A stretch of DNA of 33,562 bases from an uncultured Hungatella sp. (GTDB lineage Bacteria; Bacillota; Clostridia; Lachnospirales; Lachnospiraceae): NCBI GenBank assembly GCA_910588325.1, contig CAJUPP010000039.1:1-33562 (forward strand), in the 5' to 3' direction. The position numbers were made by a program, and so were the translations under genes. Shown here one piece after another: positions 14,475 through 22,550 of the stretch; within the stretch, counting starts at the first letter, position 1; each line of letters begins with the position of its first letter. Under the pieces are notes generated by a model that saw nothing but the letters and a program-made list of their open reading frames with translations, had not been told where the DNA came from and did no database searches.

Positions 14475-15674
14475 TCAGTATGTCAGCATATGCCCCATCC
14501 TCCGCTGTTTTGTCTTCAGATAAAACAAATCATGGGCCGTGGCATCCATCTGAATCGGCACACGCTCCATAATTTCCAATCCGAATTCCGACAGCTGATA
14601 AACCTTGTCCGGATTGTTCGTCAAAAGCCTCATGCTCTTTACACCCAATTCCTTCAAAATCTGGGCCCCAATATAGTATTCCCGTTCATCCCCTCCAAAT
14701 CCCAGCGCCAGATTGGCCTCCAGTGTATCCATACCTTGTTCCTGCAATTCATAGGCCCGCAGCTTATTGATAAGCCCGATTCCCCTTCCCTCCTGACGCA
14801 TATAAAGCAGAATCCCTCTTCCCTCCTTTTCAATCTGTGTCATGGCAGCAGCAAACTGCTGGCCGCAATCGCAGCGCAGAGAGCCGAAGGTATCGCCGGT
14901 CAGGCATTCGGAGTGGACGCGGCACAGCACACCGTTTCCGTCGCCGATTTCTCCCTTTACCAATGCGACATGATGCTCCCCGTTAAGCCGGTTCACAAAC
15001 CCCAATGCCTTAAAATCACCATACTTTGTAGGCATGTTTACAGCTGTCACCTGGTCTACCAGCTTCTCATGGCATTTCCGGTAATTCTGCAAATCCCGGA
15101 TGGTGATAAACTTTATATTCCATTTTTTCGCCAGTTTAAACAGCTCCGGAGTGCGCATCATCGTCCCGTCATCTCTCATGATTTCACAGCACAGGCCGCA
15201 CTCCTTAAGACCAGCCAGCCGACATAAATCCACGGTCGCCTCCGTATGCCCGCTCCGTTCCAGCACCCCGTTTTTCTTTGCTAAAAGAGGAAACATATGC
15301 CCTGGTCTGCGGAAATCCTCTGGCCTGGCATCCTCCTCCACACACTTCATAGCCGTAACAGAGCGCTCCGCCGCAGAGATACCTGTGGAAGTCGTCACAT
15401 GATCAATGGACACGGTAAATGCTGTCTCATGATTATCCGTATTCTGAGGTACCATCTGGGGAATTTGCAGTTTCTCTATATATTTCTCGGACATGGGCAT
15501 GCAAATCAAACCTTTTCCGTAGGTAGCCATAAAATTAATATTGTCCGTGGTGGCAAACTCCGCCGCACAGATAAAATCCCCTTCATTTTCCCTGTCCGGG
15601 TCATCCGTTACCAGAATCAGCCTTCCGTTTTTCAGTTCTTTTAGAGCCTCCTCAATTGTATGAAACTGTTCCAT
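14475..15674 (-). CDS. ribBA: Bifunctional DHBP synthase / GTP cyclohydrolase II
   Basis: The N-terminal half (about residues 1-200) is 3,4-dihydroxy-2-butanone-4-phosphate synthase, with DDPDRENEGDF and the RPGHMFPL / RSGHTEATVDLCRLAG motifs. The C-terminal half is GTP cyclohydrolase II, with HSECLTGDTFGSLRCDCG (zinc cysteines) and RQEGRGIGLINK. Together they supply both precursors of riboflavin. The ATG at 15674 is chosen for the AGGAGG ahead of it; 399 residues is the usual length. Third gene of the rib operon. Confidence 0.97.
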   Translation of the reverse strand: MEQFHTIEEALKELKNGRLILVTDDPDRENEGDFICAAEFATTDNINFMATYGKGLICMPMSEKYIEKLQIPQMVPQNTDNHETAFTVSIDHVTTSTGISAAERSVTAMKCVEEDARPEDFRRPGHMFPLLAKKNGVLERSGHTEATVDLCRLAGLKECGLCCEIMRDDGTMMRTPELFKLAKKWNIKFITIRDLQNYRKCHEKLVDQVTAVNMPTKYGDFKALGFVNRLNGEHHVALVKGEIGDGNGVLCRVHSECLTGDTFGSLRCDCGQQFAAAMTQIEKEGRGILLYMRQEGRGIGLINKLRAYELQEQGMDTLEANLALGFGGDEREYYIGAQILKELGVKSMRLLTNNPDKVYQLSEFGLEIMERVPIQMDATAHDLFYLKTKQRRMGHMLTY

Positions 15675-15715
15675 ATTATCTATCCTCCTGTTTTTCAAGA
15701 TAACGGCACGCGCCT

Positions 15716-16375
15716 TTAAAATTCATAGCGGGACAAAAATTCTCTGGTGATTTTGCTTTTCTCCCGCCGTATCGGTTCAGACCGAACATCCAGCAACTTC
15801 TCCACATATTTTCCAATGATATCTGTCTCCAGATTCACCACATCCCCCTCTTTTTTCTCCTGCAAAATCGTCTCTCTCAGCGTATGAGGAATCGTAGAGA
15901 CCGAAAAATCCGTTTCCGAGACCTTTGCCACTGTCAGGCTGATACCATCTATGGCCACAGAGCCTTTCTCCACAACATACCGCAGGATTTCCGCTCCTGC
16001 CTGTATGGTATACCAGACTGCAGTGTCGTCCCGCCTGATACAGCGAATCCTTCCTATCCCATCCACATGGCCGGCTACCATATGCCCTCCAAACCTTCCG
16101 TCTGCCTTCATGGCCCGTTCCAGATTCACATGACTTCCACCAGTCAGACCGGCCAGGGAAGAACGGTTTAATGTTTCATGCATCACATCCGCCGAAAAGC
16201 TATCCCCATATCCCGACAAGGATATCACAGTCAGGCAAATTCCGTTTACCGCAATACTGTCACCGACTTTTGTACCTTCCAGCACTTTTTTTCCATGAAT
16301 CGTCACAACAGCCGAATCGCGTCCCTTTCGAATCCGTTCCACAGTTCCGACTTCTTCAACAATCCCCGTAAACAT
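15716..16375 (-). CDS. ribE: Riboflavin synthase, alpha subunit
   Basis: Dismutates two lumazine molecules into riboflavin and the ribitylaminouracil recycled by RibH. Two tandem lumazine-binding repeats are visible: the first begins MFTGIVEEVG and contains VNGICLTV, the second has GHMVAGHVDGIG and DGISLTV. Length of 219 residues is typical. Its start overlaps the end of ribD by 20 bases, so the two are translationally coupled. Second gene of the operon. Confidence 0.96.
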   Translation of the reverse strand: MFTGIVEEVGTVERIRKGRDSAVVTIHGKKVLEGTKVGDSIAVNGICLTVISLSGYGDSFSADVMHETLNRSSLAGLTGGSHVNLERAMKADGRFGGHMVAGHVDGIGRIRCIRRDDTAVWYTIQAGAEILRYVVEKGSVAIDGISLTVAKVSETDFSVSTIPHTLRETILQEKKEGDVVNLETDIIGKYVEKLLDVRSEPIRREKSKITREFLSRYEF

Positions 16376-17492
16376 GGTCCTCCACCTCGCTTTCTATCAA
16401 AAAATCATCTCCCAGCCGGGTTATGCTGCTGTTTCTAAGACAAAATGCAGCTGCAGGCGAGGAAACACCAAGACCTTCTACCGGAGTTTTCGCCTCCTGT
16501 CCGCCAAACAATTTGGGGGCAATGTATGCCTGCACCTTCTTCACAATCCCGGCTTTTAGTGCCGCCCAGTTTAACGTTCCGCCCCCTTCCAGCAAGATGC
16601 TGTCTATCTGCTCCTGTCCCAGCTTTTCCATCAGCTGTCTCAAATCCACATGCCCGTCTTTCCTGTCTGTCAGCAGAATGCGGCATCCCTTTTCCTCATA
16701 AAGCCGCCGTCTTTCCAGGTCCCTGCAGCATGTGGCTAAAATAACAGGAGCCTGCTCCGCCGTCGAAACTACCTGTGCTGTCAGCGGAGTCCTCAAATCA
16801 GTATCACAAATAATACGGACAGGATTTCTAACCTCCTCTAACATCTGCCCTCTGCCCCCGCTGTCCCAAATCCGGCAGGTAAGCAGCGGATTATCTGCCA
16901 ATACTGTCCCAACCCCTGCCATAATTCCGGTATATCGATGACGCTGCATCTGCACATGATTTCTCGCCTCTTTTCCCGTAATCCATTTGGATGCGCCTGT
17001 ATAAGCTGCAATTTTTCCATCCATAGTCATGGCATACTTCATTACCACATAGGGTCTTTTGGTCTGAATATAATGAAAAAACACCTGGTTTATCCGGTCA
17101 CATTCCTCCTTAAGCACATGCTCCGTCACCTCCACGCCATTCTCCTGCAGCCTCTGAATCCCTTTCCCTGCGACCAGAGGATTGGGGTCACTGGAGCCAG
17201 TCACTACCCGGCTGATACCTGCTTCCAAAATGGCATCCGTACAGGGAGGCTGCCTCCCGTGATGACAACACGGCTCCAATGTCACATACATGGTTCCGCC
17301 TTTTGGCGATTCCTGACAGGACGCCAACGCATTTCTCTCCGCATGGGGCGTCCCCCATCTCTCGTGCCATCCAAAACCTATAATCCTTCCATCCTTCACA
17401 ATCACCGCTCCCACCATAGGATTAGGCGATGTCCACCCATACCCTTTTTCAGCCAGCTCCAAAGCCAGCCTCATATACTCCTCGTCCCTCAT
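16356..17492 (-). CDS. ribD: Bifunctional riboflavin deaminase/reductase
   Basis: The N-terminal deaminase domain carries the zinc site HAERNAL and the paired PCCHHGRQPPC motif. The C-terminal reductase domain contains VVMKYAMTMDGKIA, GVGTVLADNPLLTCR and LLEGGGTLN. It performs the second and third steps of riboflavin synthesis from the GTP branch. The start at 17492 follows GGAGGGC and gives MRDEEYMRLALELAEKG, matching the family; longer readings run into the riboswitch leader. The 378-residue length is normal. First gene of the operon, controlled by the FMN riboswitch. Confidence 0.96.
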   Translation of the reverse strand: MRDEEYMRLALELAEKGYGWTSPNPMVGAVIVKDGRIIGFGWHERWGTPHAERNALASCQESPKGGTMYVTLEPCCHHGRQPPCTDAILEAGISRVVTGSSDPNPLVAGKGIQRLQENGVEVTEHVLKEECDRINQVFFHYIQTKRPYVVMKYAMTMDGKIAAYTGASKWITGKEARNHVQMQRHRYTGIMAGVGTVLADNPLLTCRIWDSGGRGQMLEEVRNPVRIICDTDLRTPLTAQVVSTAEQAPVILATCCRDLERRRLYEEKGCRILLTDRKDGHVDLRQLMEKLGQEQIDSILLEGGGTLNWAALKAGIVKKVQAYIAPKLFGGQEAKTPVEGLGVSSPAAAFCLRNSSITRLGDDFLIESEVEDHVYGDC

Positions 17493-17520
17493 ACGTTTTT
17501 TGCCCTCCACACTCTCACTC

Positions 17521-17553
17521 AAAAGAAAAAGGCCCCGAAAAACCTTCAGGGCC
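17521..17553 (-). terminator. Second terminator of the FMN riboswitch leader
   Basis: A 9-bp stem (GGCCCTGAA with TTCGGGGCC on the minus strand, 17531-17553) followed by TTTTTCTTTT lies just ahead of the ribD ribosome site. Confidence 0.85.
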
Positions 17554-17587
17554 AGCAGCGATAGACATTCAGGTACGCCTGTCCAAT

Positions 17588-17627
17588 AAGAAAAACAAAG
17601 CTCCGGAATGTAAAAACACTCCAGAGC
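17588..17627 (-). terminator. First terminator of the FMN riboswitch leader
   Basis: A 10-bp stem (GCTCTGGAGT with ATTCCGGAGC on the minus strand, 17600-17627) is followed by TTTGTTTTTC. It lies about 40 nt after the aptamer and is separate from the second terminator. Confidence 0.85.
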
Positions 17628-17669
17628 CATCTTCCTGCACACGGAAAACATCCATATCCTGCACATCAA

Positions 17670-17778
17670 AATCTTCTTCCATCCAGACTATACTGTCGGC
17701 TTCGGAATCTCACCGAATCATGCCTCGCGGCTCGTGGGCTTTACCACCGGTAGGGAATCTCACCCTGCCCTGAAGACC
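17670..17778 (-). ncRNA. FMN riboswitch (RFN element)
   Basis: The minus strand has the conserved RFN blocks in order: TCTTCAGGGCAGGGTGAGAT, TCCCTACCGGTGGT, AAGCCCACGAGC, GATTCGGTGAGATTCCGAAG, CCGACAGTATAGTCTGGATG and GAAGAAGAT. It binds FMN. It stands between the operon promoter and two intrinsic terminators, so it should switch transcription of ribD-ribE-ribBA-ribH off when FMN is plentiful. Confidence 0.97.
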
Positions 17779-17799
17779 TTTTTCAATTTTATATCCATA

Positions 17800-17828
17800 A
17801 GTATATACATCCGTCCTCCACTTGTCAA
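17800..17828 (-). promoter_or_regulatory. Promoter of the rib operon
   Basis: Minus strand -35 TTGACA (17823-17828) and -10 TATACT (17800-17805) with a 17-nt spacer. Transcription would start near 17793, about 15 nt before the riboswitch. Confidence 0.85.
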
Positions 17829-17836
17829 GACCTGAT

Positions 17837-19234
17837 CTACACACTGCTTTTATAAATCCTCTCCGCAATCTCCCCCGCCTTTCCAACATCCACCGACGAA
17901 TAATTCATCACATATACATTCTCCATCCCGCTTTCCCCATAATAATATTTAGACAAAGGCACCAGCTTAATCCCTCTCGCCTCTGCCCGCTCCATCACCT
18001 CAGTCTCCGGTACCTGTGTCCGGATGGTCAGCAAAAAATGAAGCCCTGCCTCCTCCCCGGATATATCCACTATATCTGCCAGCCTGCTGTTTCGAAACGC
18101 CTCCACCAGCCCGTCTCTCTTCTTCCGGTAATAATTTCTCAGCCGGTTTATATGAGCCTCGAATTTCCCTTCTAAAATAAAATTTGCCAGGGTATACTGC
18201 TCAAAATTAGAAACCGTACAGGAGTAAAAGGACAGCTTCTCATAAAACCGCTCCGCCAGCTCCTGGGGCAGTACCATATAGCTGATACGCACCGTAGAAC
18301 ACAGAGTTTTTGTAAACGTGTTCATATAAATCACTTTCTCCGACTTGTCAATGCTCTGCAAAGTAGGAATAGGCTGCCCGCTGAGGCGCAGTTCACTGTC
18401 ATAATCGTCTTCAATAATATACCGTCCGTCCTTCCTGGCCGCCCATCCTAACAGCTCATACCGTCTGCTGATAGGCATCACAATCCCTGTCGGATAATGG
18501 TGGGACGGCGTAATATGCACAATATCCCCCTCTTTCTCCTCCAGCTCCGAAATACAGATGCCGTTTTCATCCATGGAAATCCACTCACAGGGCACATGAA
18601 AGCTTTTATAGATTTGCTCCAGCTTCCTGTATCCTGGGTTCTCAACCCCATAGACCTTGTCGTTTCCTAAAAGCTGAATCAGCAGGCTGTACAGATATTC
18701 CGTCCCTGCCCCGATAATAATCTGGTCCGGGCTGACCGCCATCCCCCGAAACTCCTGGAGATACTTGGAAATACTCTGACGCAGGACCAGAATTCCCCCA
18801 CAGGGCGAATTGGTCATCAGCTGAACCCTGCTGTCGCTTAACAATTCCCGAATCACCTTGGACCAGATTGTAAACGGGAAAAGTTCTGATAAGGTCTGAT
18901 TGCTGGAAAAATCAGCAAAATAGGATGCATCTCCCCCGGTCAGAGAAACCCTCTGCCGTGTAAAACTTTTTTTCGGCTCCGGAATAGGGCTTCCGAAGTC
19001 AGATACATAGAATCCCCGTTTGGGCATGGAATAGATATATCCCTCTGCATTCAGCCGGGCATAGGCATTTTCAACGGTAATAACACTGACTCCCAGATTC
19101 GAGGCGAAAATTCTCTTGGAAGGAAGCTTCTCCCCCGCTTTCAGTTTCCCTTGCAGGATATCATTTTTGATACTTTTATAAAGATACTCATACAGAGAAT
19201 CTGACCCTATATTTGTCAAATCATATGTAATCAT
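17837..19234 (-). CDS. MocR-type regulator (GntR head, aminotransferase-like body)
   Basis: The N-terminal winged helix (SLYEYLYKSIKNDILQGKLK, then LPSKRIFASNLGVSVITVENAY) is fused to a fold-type I aminotransferase-like domain with the PLP lysine in NTFTKTLCSTVRIS and DDYDSEL. MocR proteins use PLP as an effector-binding cofactor to regulate vitamin B6, GABA or amino-acid genes. No pdx or gab genes lie nearby, so the target is unknown; the divergent DegV gene or its own promoter are candidates. ATG at 19234 is preceded by GGAGAG. About 465 residues. Confidence 0.87.
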   Translation of the reverse strand: MITYDLTNIGSDSLYEYLYKSIKNDILQGKLKAGEKLPSKRIFASNLGVSVITVENAYARLNAEGYIYSMPKRGFYVSDFGSPIPEPKKSFTRQRVSLTGGDASYFADFSSNQTLSELFPFTIWSKVIRELLSDSRVQLMTNSPCGGILVLRQSISKYLQEFRGMAVSPDQIIIGAGTEYLYSLLIQLLGNDKVYGVENPGYRKLEQIYKSFHVPCEWISMDENGICISELEEKEGDIVHITPSHHYPTGIVMPISRRYELLGWAARKDGRYIIEDDYDSELRLSGQPIPTLQSIDKSEKVIYMNTFTKTLCSTVRISYMVLPQELAERFYEKLSFYSCTVSNFEQYTLANFILEGKFEAHINRLRNYYRKKRDGLVEAFRNSRLADIVDISGEEAGLHFLLTIRTQVPETEVMERAEARGIKLVPLSKYYYGESGMENVYVMNYSSVDVGKAGEIAERIYKSSV

Positions 19235-19280
19235 GCCTGTCTTTCTCTCCAATCTGACCTTTCACAAAGGCCCCATTGGC

Positions 19281-19309
19281 ATTATACTTAAAATCTTACT
19301 GCAAGTAAA
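19281..19309 (-). promoter_or_regulatory. Promoter of the MocR gene with overlapping dyad
   Basis: Minus strand -35 TTTACT (19304-19309) and -10 TATAAT (19281-19286), 17-nt spacer. A dyad with TTACT and AGTAA arms (19295-19307) overlaps the -35 box. The intergenic stretch 19235-19548 otherwise holds TATAACT repeats at 19392 and 19414 and the DegV promoter. Confidence 0.55.
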
Positions 19310-19449
19310 GAGCGAATCCAGCGCCATTGACGGAAATTATACGGCCCCATGGAGCAGCATAAAATTCACATTTTCCGCATCATCTGGTATCTATAACTAT
19401 ATAAAACAGTTTGTATAACTTTATTTCAAAGCATAAATACACAAAGTGA

Positions 19450-19478
19450 TTGCTTTTTTCCTGCAATCGTAGTATTCT
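19450..19478 (+). promoter_or_regulatory. Promoter of the DegV gene
   Basis: Plus strand -35 TTGCTT (19450-19455) and -10 TATTCT (19473-19478), 17-nt spacer. An inverted repeat GATTGC/GCAATC (19448-19468) overlaps it. Confidence 0.5.
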
Positions 19479-19548
19479 ATTGTCAATAAGCACTGCCCTG
19501 GCACACTCCCTGCGGCAGTCAGAACACTACTACAAAGAGGTTTTTGAT

Positions 19549-20454
19549 ATGAGCGAAGCATTCCATATTATCAGCGACGGTTCCTGTGACCTTCCGCCAG
19601 AATTGGCACAGAAAAAGAACATTACTGTAGTTCCCTTCTACGTTTCCTTCGACGACCAGCATTATTTCAAGGAAAATGTAGAAATCGACATTCGGGACTT
19701 CTATCAGCAGATGGTAGACAAGAAAGGCGTATATCCCAAGTCCTCCATGCCCTCCATCCAGGATTATGAGGAGGCCTTCCTGCCTTTTGCTAAAGAGGGG
19801 CTTCCGGTAGTCTGTATCTGTATCACCACAAAATTCAGCGGCTCCATGCAATCCGCCCTCAATGCCCGGACTTTCGTGCAGGAGAAATATCCGGATGCCC
19901 GGATTACGGTCATTGACGCTACTGTCAATACGGTTCTTCAGGGTCAGTACGTATTGGAGGCAGTCAGCCTGAGGGATCACGGTGTCAGTTATGAGGACAC
20001 CATCGCACGGCTGGAAAAAATCAAAACCACCGGACGGATTTTCTTCACTGTAGGAAATATGGAATATCTGAAACACGGCGGACGGATCGGAAAGGTAGCC
20101 GCCCTTGCCGGAAGCGTTCTGGATATCCGGCCTGTAATCACCCTGAAGCAGGGAGAAATCTTTCCCTCCGGCGCTGACAGAGGACGGAAACGCACCTCAA
20201 GGAAGGCTCTGAATCTTCTCCTGGAATACCTGCAGGAAAGCAGCCTTGGAATCGAATCCTATAGTATTGCAGTAGGCTATGGGTATGATATGGAGGAAGG
20301 GACTGCCTTCCGCAACCAGGCTCTGTCTGTGCTTCAGGATAAGGGATACCACATAAAAGAAATACCCATCTATCAGATTGGGGCTACCATCGGCGTACAT
20401 ACCGGGCCTTATCCTCTGGGTTTTGGCATCATTGAAAAAGCGCTGCCAGTTTAA
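19549..20454 (+). CDS. DegV family fatty-acid-binding protein
   Basis: This 301-residue protein shows the DegV pattern: ISDGSCDLPPEL at the N-terminus, YPKSSMPSIQDYEEAF, ITTKFSGSMQSALNA, then MEYLKHGGRIGKVAAL and IGATIGVHTGPYPLGFG near the end. DegV/FakB proteins bind a fatty acid in a deep pocket and, in the FakA-FakB system, present it for phosphorylation so that it enters phospholipid synthesis. No fakA is in the window. AGAGG lies ahead of the chosen ATG. Divergent from the MocR gene; followed by a clear terminator. Confidence 0.93.
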   Translation: MSEAFHIISDGSCDLPPELAQKKNITVVPFYVSFDDQHYFKENVEIDIRDFYQQMVDKKGVYPKSSMPSIQDYEEAFLPFAKEGLPVVCICITTKFSGSMQSALNARTFVQEKYPDARITVIDATVNTVLQGQYVLEAVSLRDHGVSYEDTIARLEKIKTTGRIFFTVGNMEYLKHGGRIGKVAALAGSVLDIRPVITLKQGEIFPSGADRGRKRTSRKALNLLLEYLQESSLGIESYSIAVGYGYDMEEGTAFRNQALSVLQDKGYHIKEIPIYQIGATIGVHTGPYPLGFGIIEKALPV

Positions 20455-20479
20455 AATACATACTGTCATCACAAGAAAA

Positions 20480-20525
20480 GGGGCTGTCGGTTCCATTTTC
20501 CGACGCCCCTCTGTATTTATTTTTC
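20480..20525 (+). terminator. Intrinsic terminator of the DegV gene
   Basis: Stem GGGGC-GTCGG with CCGAC-GCCCC (one bulged T, 20480-20509), followed by TCTGTATTTATTTTT. Confidence 0.85.
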
Positions 20526-20603
20526 TGCCGATTCTGTTTTTTCTTTTCGCCTTCAATTTTCTCCTTACAATTCCCGCCGCAAGCTCCATTGGCATATCCC
20601 CAT

Positions 20604-21293
20604 TTAGCTTTGGACCAACAGATTATAATGATTATCGATTGCCTTTTCCACAGCTTCCCTGGAGCCCTTTCGCAGTGCCAGGAGTATAGCCTCATGAGAC
20701 TTATAAATCCGGCATCTCATATCAGAATCCGCATCATTCAGGACATCTACAATCCATTCCTGATAGATTTTGCTGATTGCTTCCGATATACAGATCCACA
20801 ACTGGTTTTCCGCAGCTGAAATCAGCATGTAATGAAATTTCCAGTCACTCTCCATCTGTTCCTCTAAAGACCAGGATTCCATATCCGTCCCAAGAACAGC
20901 CTCAATCCTGTCATACCATGCTTCAATATTTCCTCTGCCAATAATCAGGTTGCAGACTGCCTTTTCCATATCCCGCCGAAACGCAATCACTTCCTCCTTC
21001 GTAACCTGTCTCAAAAGCAGCATCATCTCAATAACCCCTGATATGGTTTTTGACATGTTCCCTGCAATATAGTTTCCAGAGCCCTGCCTGCACTCAACCA
21101 CACCCATGTTCTCCAGTATCCTCAGTGCCTCTCTCGTTGAATTGCGTCCGATTGACAGTGTCTGTGCAAGCTCCCTCTCCGCAGGAAGCTTAGAGCCAAG
21201 ATTCAGCTCTCCTGTCTTAACCAGCCCACACAGATGTTCAATAGCCTTTTGATACTCTCTGCCTTCCGTTCCCACAGCGCCTTCCTCCGTCAC
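20604..21293 (-). CDS. FadR-subfamily GntR regulator of the lrg operon
   Basis: The N-terminal winged helix has KLPAERELAQTLSIGRNSTR followed by EALRILENMGVVECRQGSG. The C-terminal all-helical FCD domain contains FRRDMEKAV, a DWKFHYML segment and the H-E-A-I stretch typical of this metal/carboxylate-binding domain. The 229-residue length is usual. It is the last gene of lrgA-lrgB-regulator and overlaps lrgB by four bases. The operon promoter carries a perfect FadR-class operator, so it most likely represses its own operon until a small acid binds. LrgAB-type proteins move pyruvate or related acids in some bacteria, so such a ligand is plausible but inferred. Confidence 0.88.
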   Translation of the reverse strand: MTEEGAVGTEGREYQKAIEHLCGLVKTGELNLGSKLPAERELAQTLSIGRNSTREALRILENMGVVECRQGSGNYIAGNMSKTISGVIEMMLLLRQVTKEEVIAFRRDMEKAVCNLIIGRGNIEAWYDRIEAVLGTDMESWSLEEQMESDWKFHYMLISAAENQLWICISEAISKIYQEWIVDVLNDADSDMRCRIYKSHEAILLALRKGSREAVEKAIDNHYNLLVQS

Positions 21294-21982
21294 ACAAATT
21301 GCGCAAATCCATTGGCACAGATGACCGTCAGAATTCCTGAAACAACGATAGACAGGCTGCTCATAGCCCCTTCAACCTCCCCCATTTCCATAGCCTTTGC
21401 CGTTCCTATGGCGTGAGAAGAAGTACCTATGGCAATTCCCCTGGCAATCGGGTCCTGGATCTTAAAAATCCTGCATACGGTTTCTGCAAGCATATTGCCA
21501 AGCACACCTGTAACAATGATGACCGCCACAGTAATCGACACATATCCTCCCAGTTCCTGCGAAACTCCCATCCCGATAGCTGTAGTAATGGATTTCGGCA
21601 GCAGCGTCACATAAGCTGCATGGTCAAGCCTAAACAGCAGGGCCAGAACAAGAATGCTGCCAAGACTGGTCAGTACTCCTGAAATAATCCCGGCAAGCAC
21701 GGCCTTTAAATTCTTCTTTAACAGTTCCAGCTGCTCATACAGAGGAACCGCAAGACAGATCGTAGCCGGAGTCAACAAAAAGCTGATAACTTCTGCCCCT
21801 TCCTGATATACAGAATATTCTATGTCAAACAGGCGCAAAAACAGAATCACAAGGATGATTGCAATCAGCAGGGGATTAAACACAGACTTTTTAAATCTTC
21901 TTTTTATAGCAGAACCGACTTCATAAGCGGCCAGCGTGATAAACACTCCGAAAAATACGGATACTGCAAATAGCTGATTCAT
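21290..21982 (-). CDS. lrgB: LrgB/CidB family membrane protein
   Basis: The 230-residue protein has about seven or eight hydrophobic helices and the LrgB motifs LLTPATICLAVPLYEQ, LPKSITTAIGM and a GTSSHAIGTAKAMEMGEVEG loop. LrgAB was first described as an antiholin-like system and later linked to pyruvate uptake or export. Starts 8 nt after the lrgA stop and overlaps the regulator gene downstream. Confidence 0.93.
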   Translation of the reverse strand: MNQLFAVSVFFGVFITLAAYEVGSAIKRRFKKSVFNPLLIAIILVILFLRLFDIEYSVYQEGAEVISFLLTPATICLAVPLYEQLELLKKNLKAVLAGIISGVLTSLGSILVLALLFRLDHAAYVTLLPKSITTAIGMGVSQELGGYVSITVAVIIVTGVLGNMLAETVCRIFKIQDPIARGIAIGTSSHAIGTAKAMEMGEVEGAMSSLSIVVSGILTVICANGFAQFV

Positions 21983-21989
21983 AGAACGC

Positions 21990-22370
21990 TCACCCCTCTC
22001 CTTCGTTTCCAGACTTTTTCTTTCCTTTTTCCATCTTCATAACTGCCTGTACCACCCTTCCCGATACGGCCATGACCACAACTGTGGAGATTACGGTAAT
22101 CGCTCCATAAGATACCCACGATGTTTTTATAACCATCCAGGAATCCATCAGACCTGCGGCAGCAGGGATAAACATAATGGGCATAATTTCTATTAAAAAA
22201 CTGCTGGCCTCTTTCACCGAAGCCAGGGAAATCACCTTCCACTCCAAACACAAAAACAACAGGATAATACCATATATACTTGCCGGAATGGGCAGCGGCA
22301 GCCATTGATGCAGCAGTTCTCCCACAAGGGATATTAGCAGGATGATTCCGAATTGTCTTATATATTTCAA
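21990..22370 (-). CDS. lrgA: LrgA/CidA family holin-like membrane protein
   Basis: This 126-residue protein has four membrane helices and the family stretch LLHQWLPLPIPASIYGIILL, with KEASSFLIEIMPIMFIPAAAG after it. It is the small partner of LrgB. The charged C-terminal tail (KMEKGKKKSGNEGEG) is cytoplasmic in the family model. First gene of the operon; its promoter is overlapped by the FadR-type operator. Confidence 0.93.
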   Translation of the reverse strand: MKYIRQFGIILLISLVGELLHQWLPLPIPASIYGIILLFLCLEWKVISLASVKEASSFLIEIMPIMFIPAAAGLMDSWMVIKTSWVSYGAITVISTVVVMAVSGRVVQAVMKMEKGKKKSGNEGEG

Positions 22371-22385
22371 CGTTTTTCCCTCTCT

Positions 22386-22433
22386 TTAAATTGGTGCTAC
22401 CAATTTAATATCACACAATCTCTGTCTTGTCAA
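22386..22433 (-). promoter_or_regulatory. lrg operon promoter with FadR-class operator
   Basis: Minus strand -35 TTGACA (22428-22433) and -10 TATTAA (22405-22410), 17-nt spacer. A perfect palindrome with 10-bp arms (TTAAATTGGT and ACCAATTTAA, spacer GCT; 22386-22408) covers the -10 box and transcription start. Its core TGGT-N3-ACCA is the consensus operator of FadR-subfamily regulators, and such a regulator is encoded in the same operon. Confidence 0.88.
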
Positions 22434-22452
22434 TAGAAATCACAAAAACATG

Positions 22453-22481
22453 GTGTAATCAAACATATATTCTGTTATAAT
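22453..22481 (+). promoter_or_regulatory. Promoter of the DinB-like gene with degenerate LexA box
   Basis: A perfect -10 TATAAT (22476-22481) is preceded by a poor -35 (22453-22458). CAAACATATATTCT (22460-22473) fills the spacer and matches the Gram-positive LexA consensus CGAACATATGTTCG at 11 of 14 positions. Confidence 0.5.
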
Positions 22482-22550
22482 ATGCTTAGTTGGCATGCTA
22501 AAGCCATGTTTCATATCGTATTTTCTCCAAAATTATAAAGGGGGCCGCCT

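Noticed and set aside
14298..15227. 309-codon plus-strand ORF over ribH/ribBA
   Set aside because: Shadow of the rib genes; no motif and no ribosome site.
20197..20595. 132-codon minus-strand ORF across the DegV end and terminator
   Set aside because: Antisense to DegV and includes its terminator hairpin; no ribosome site.
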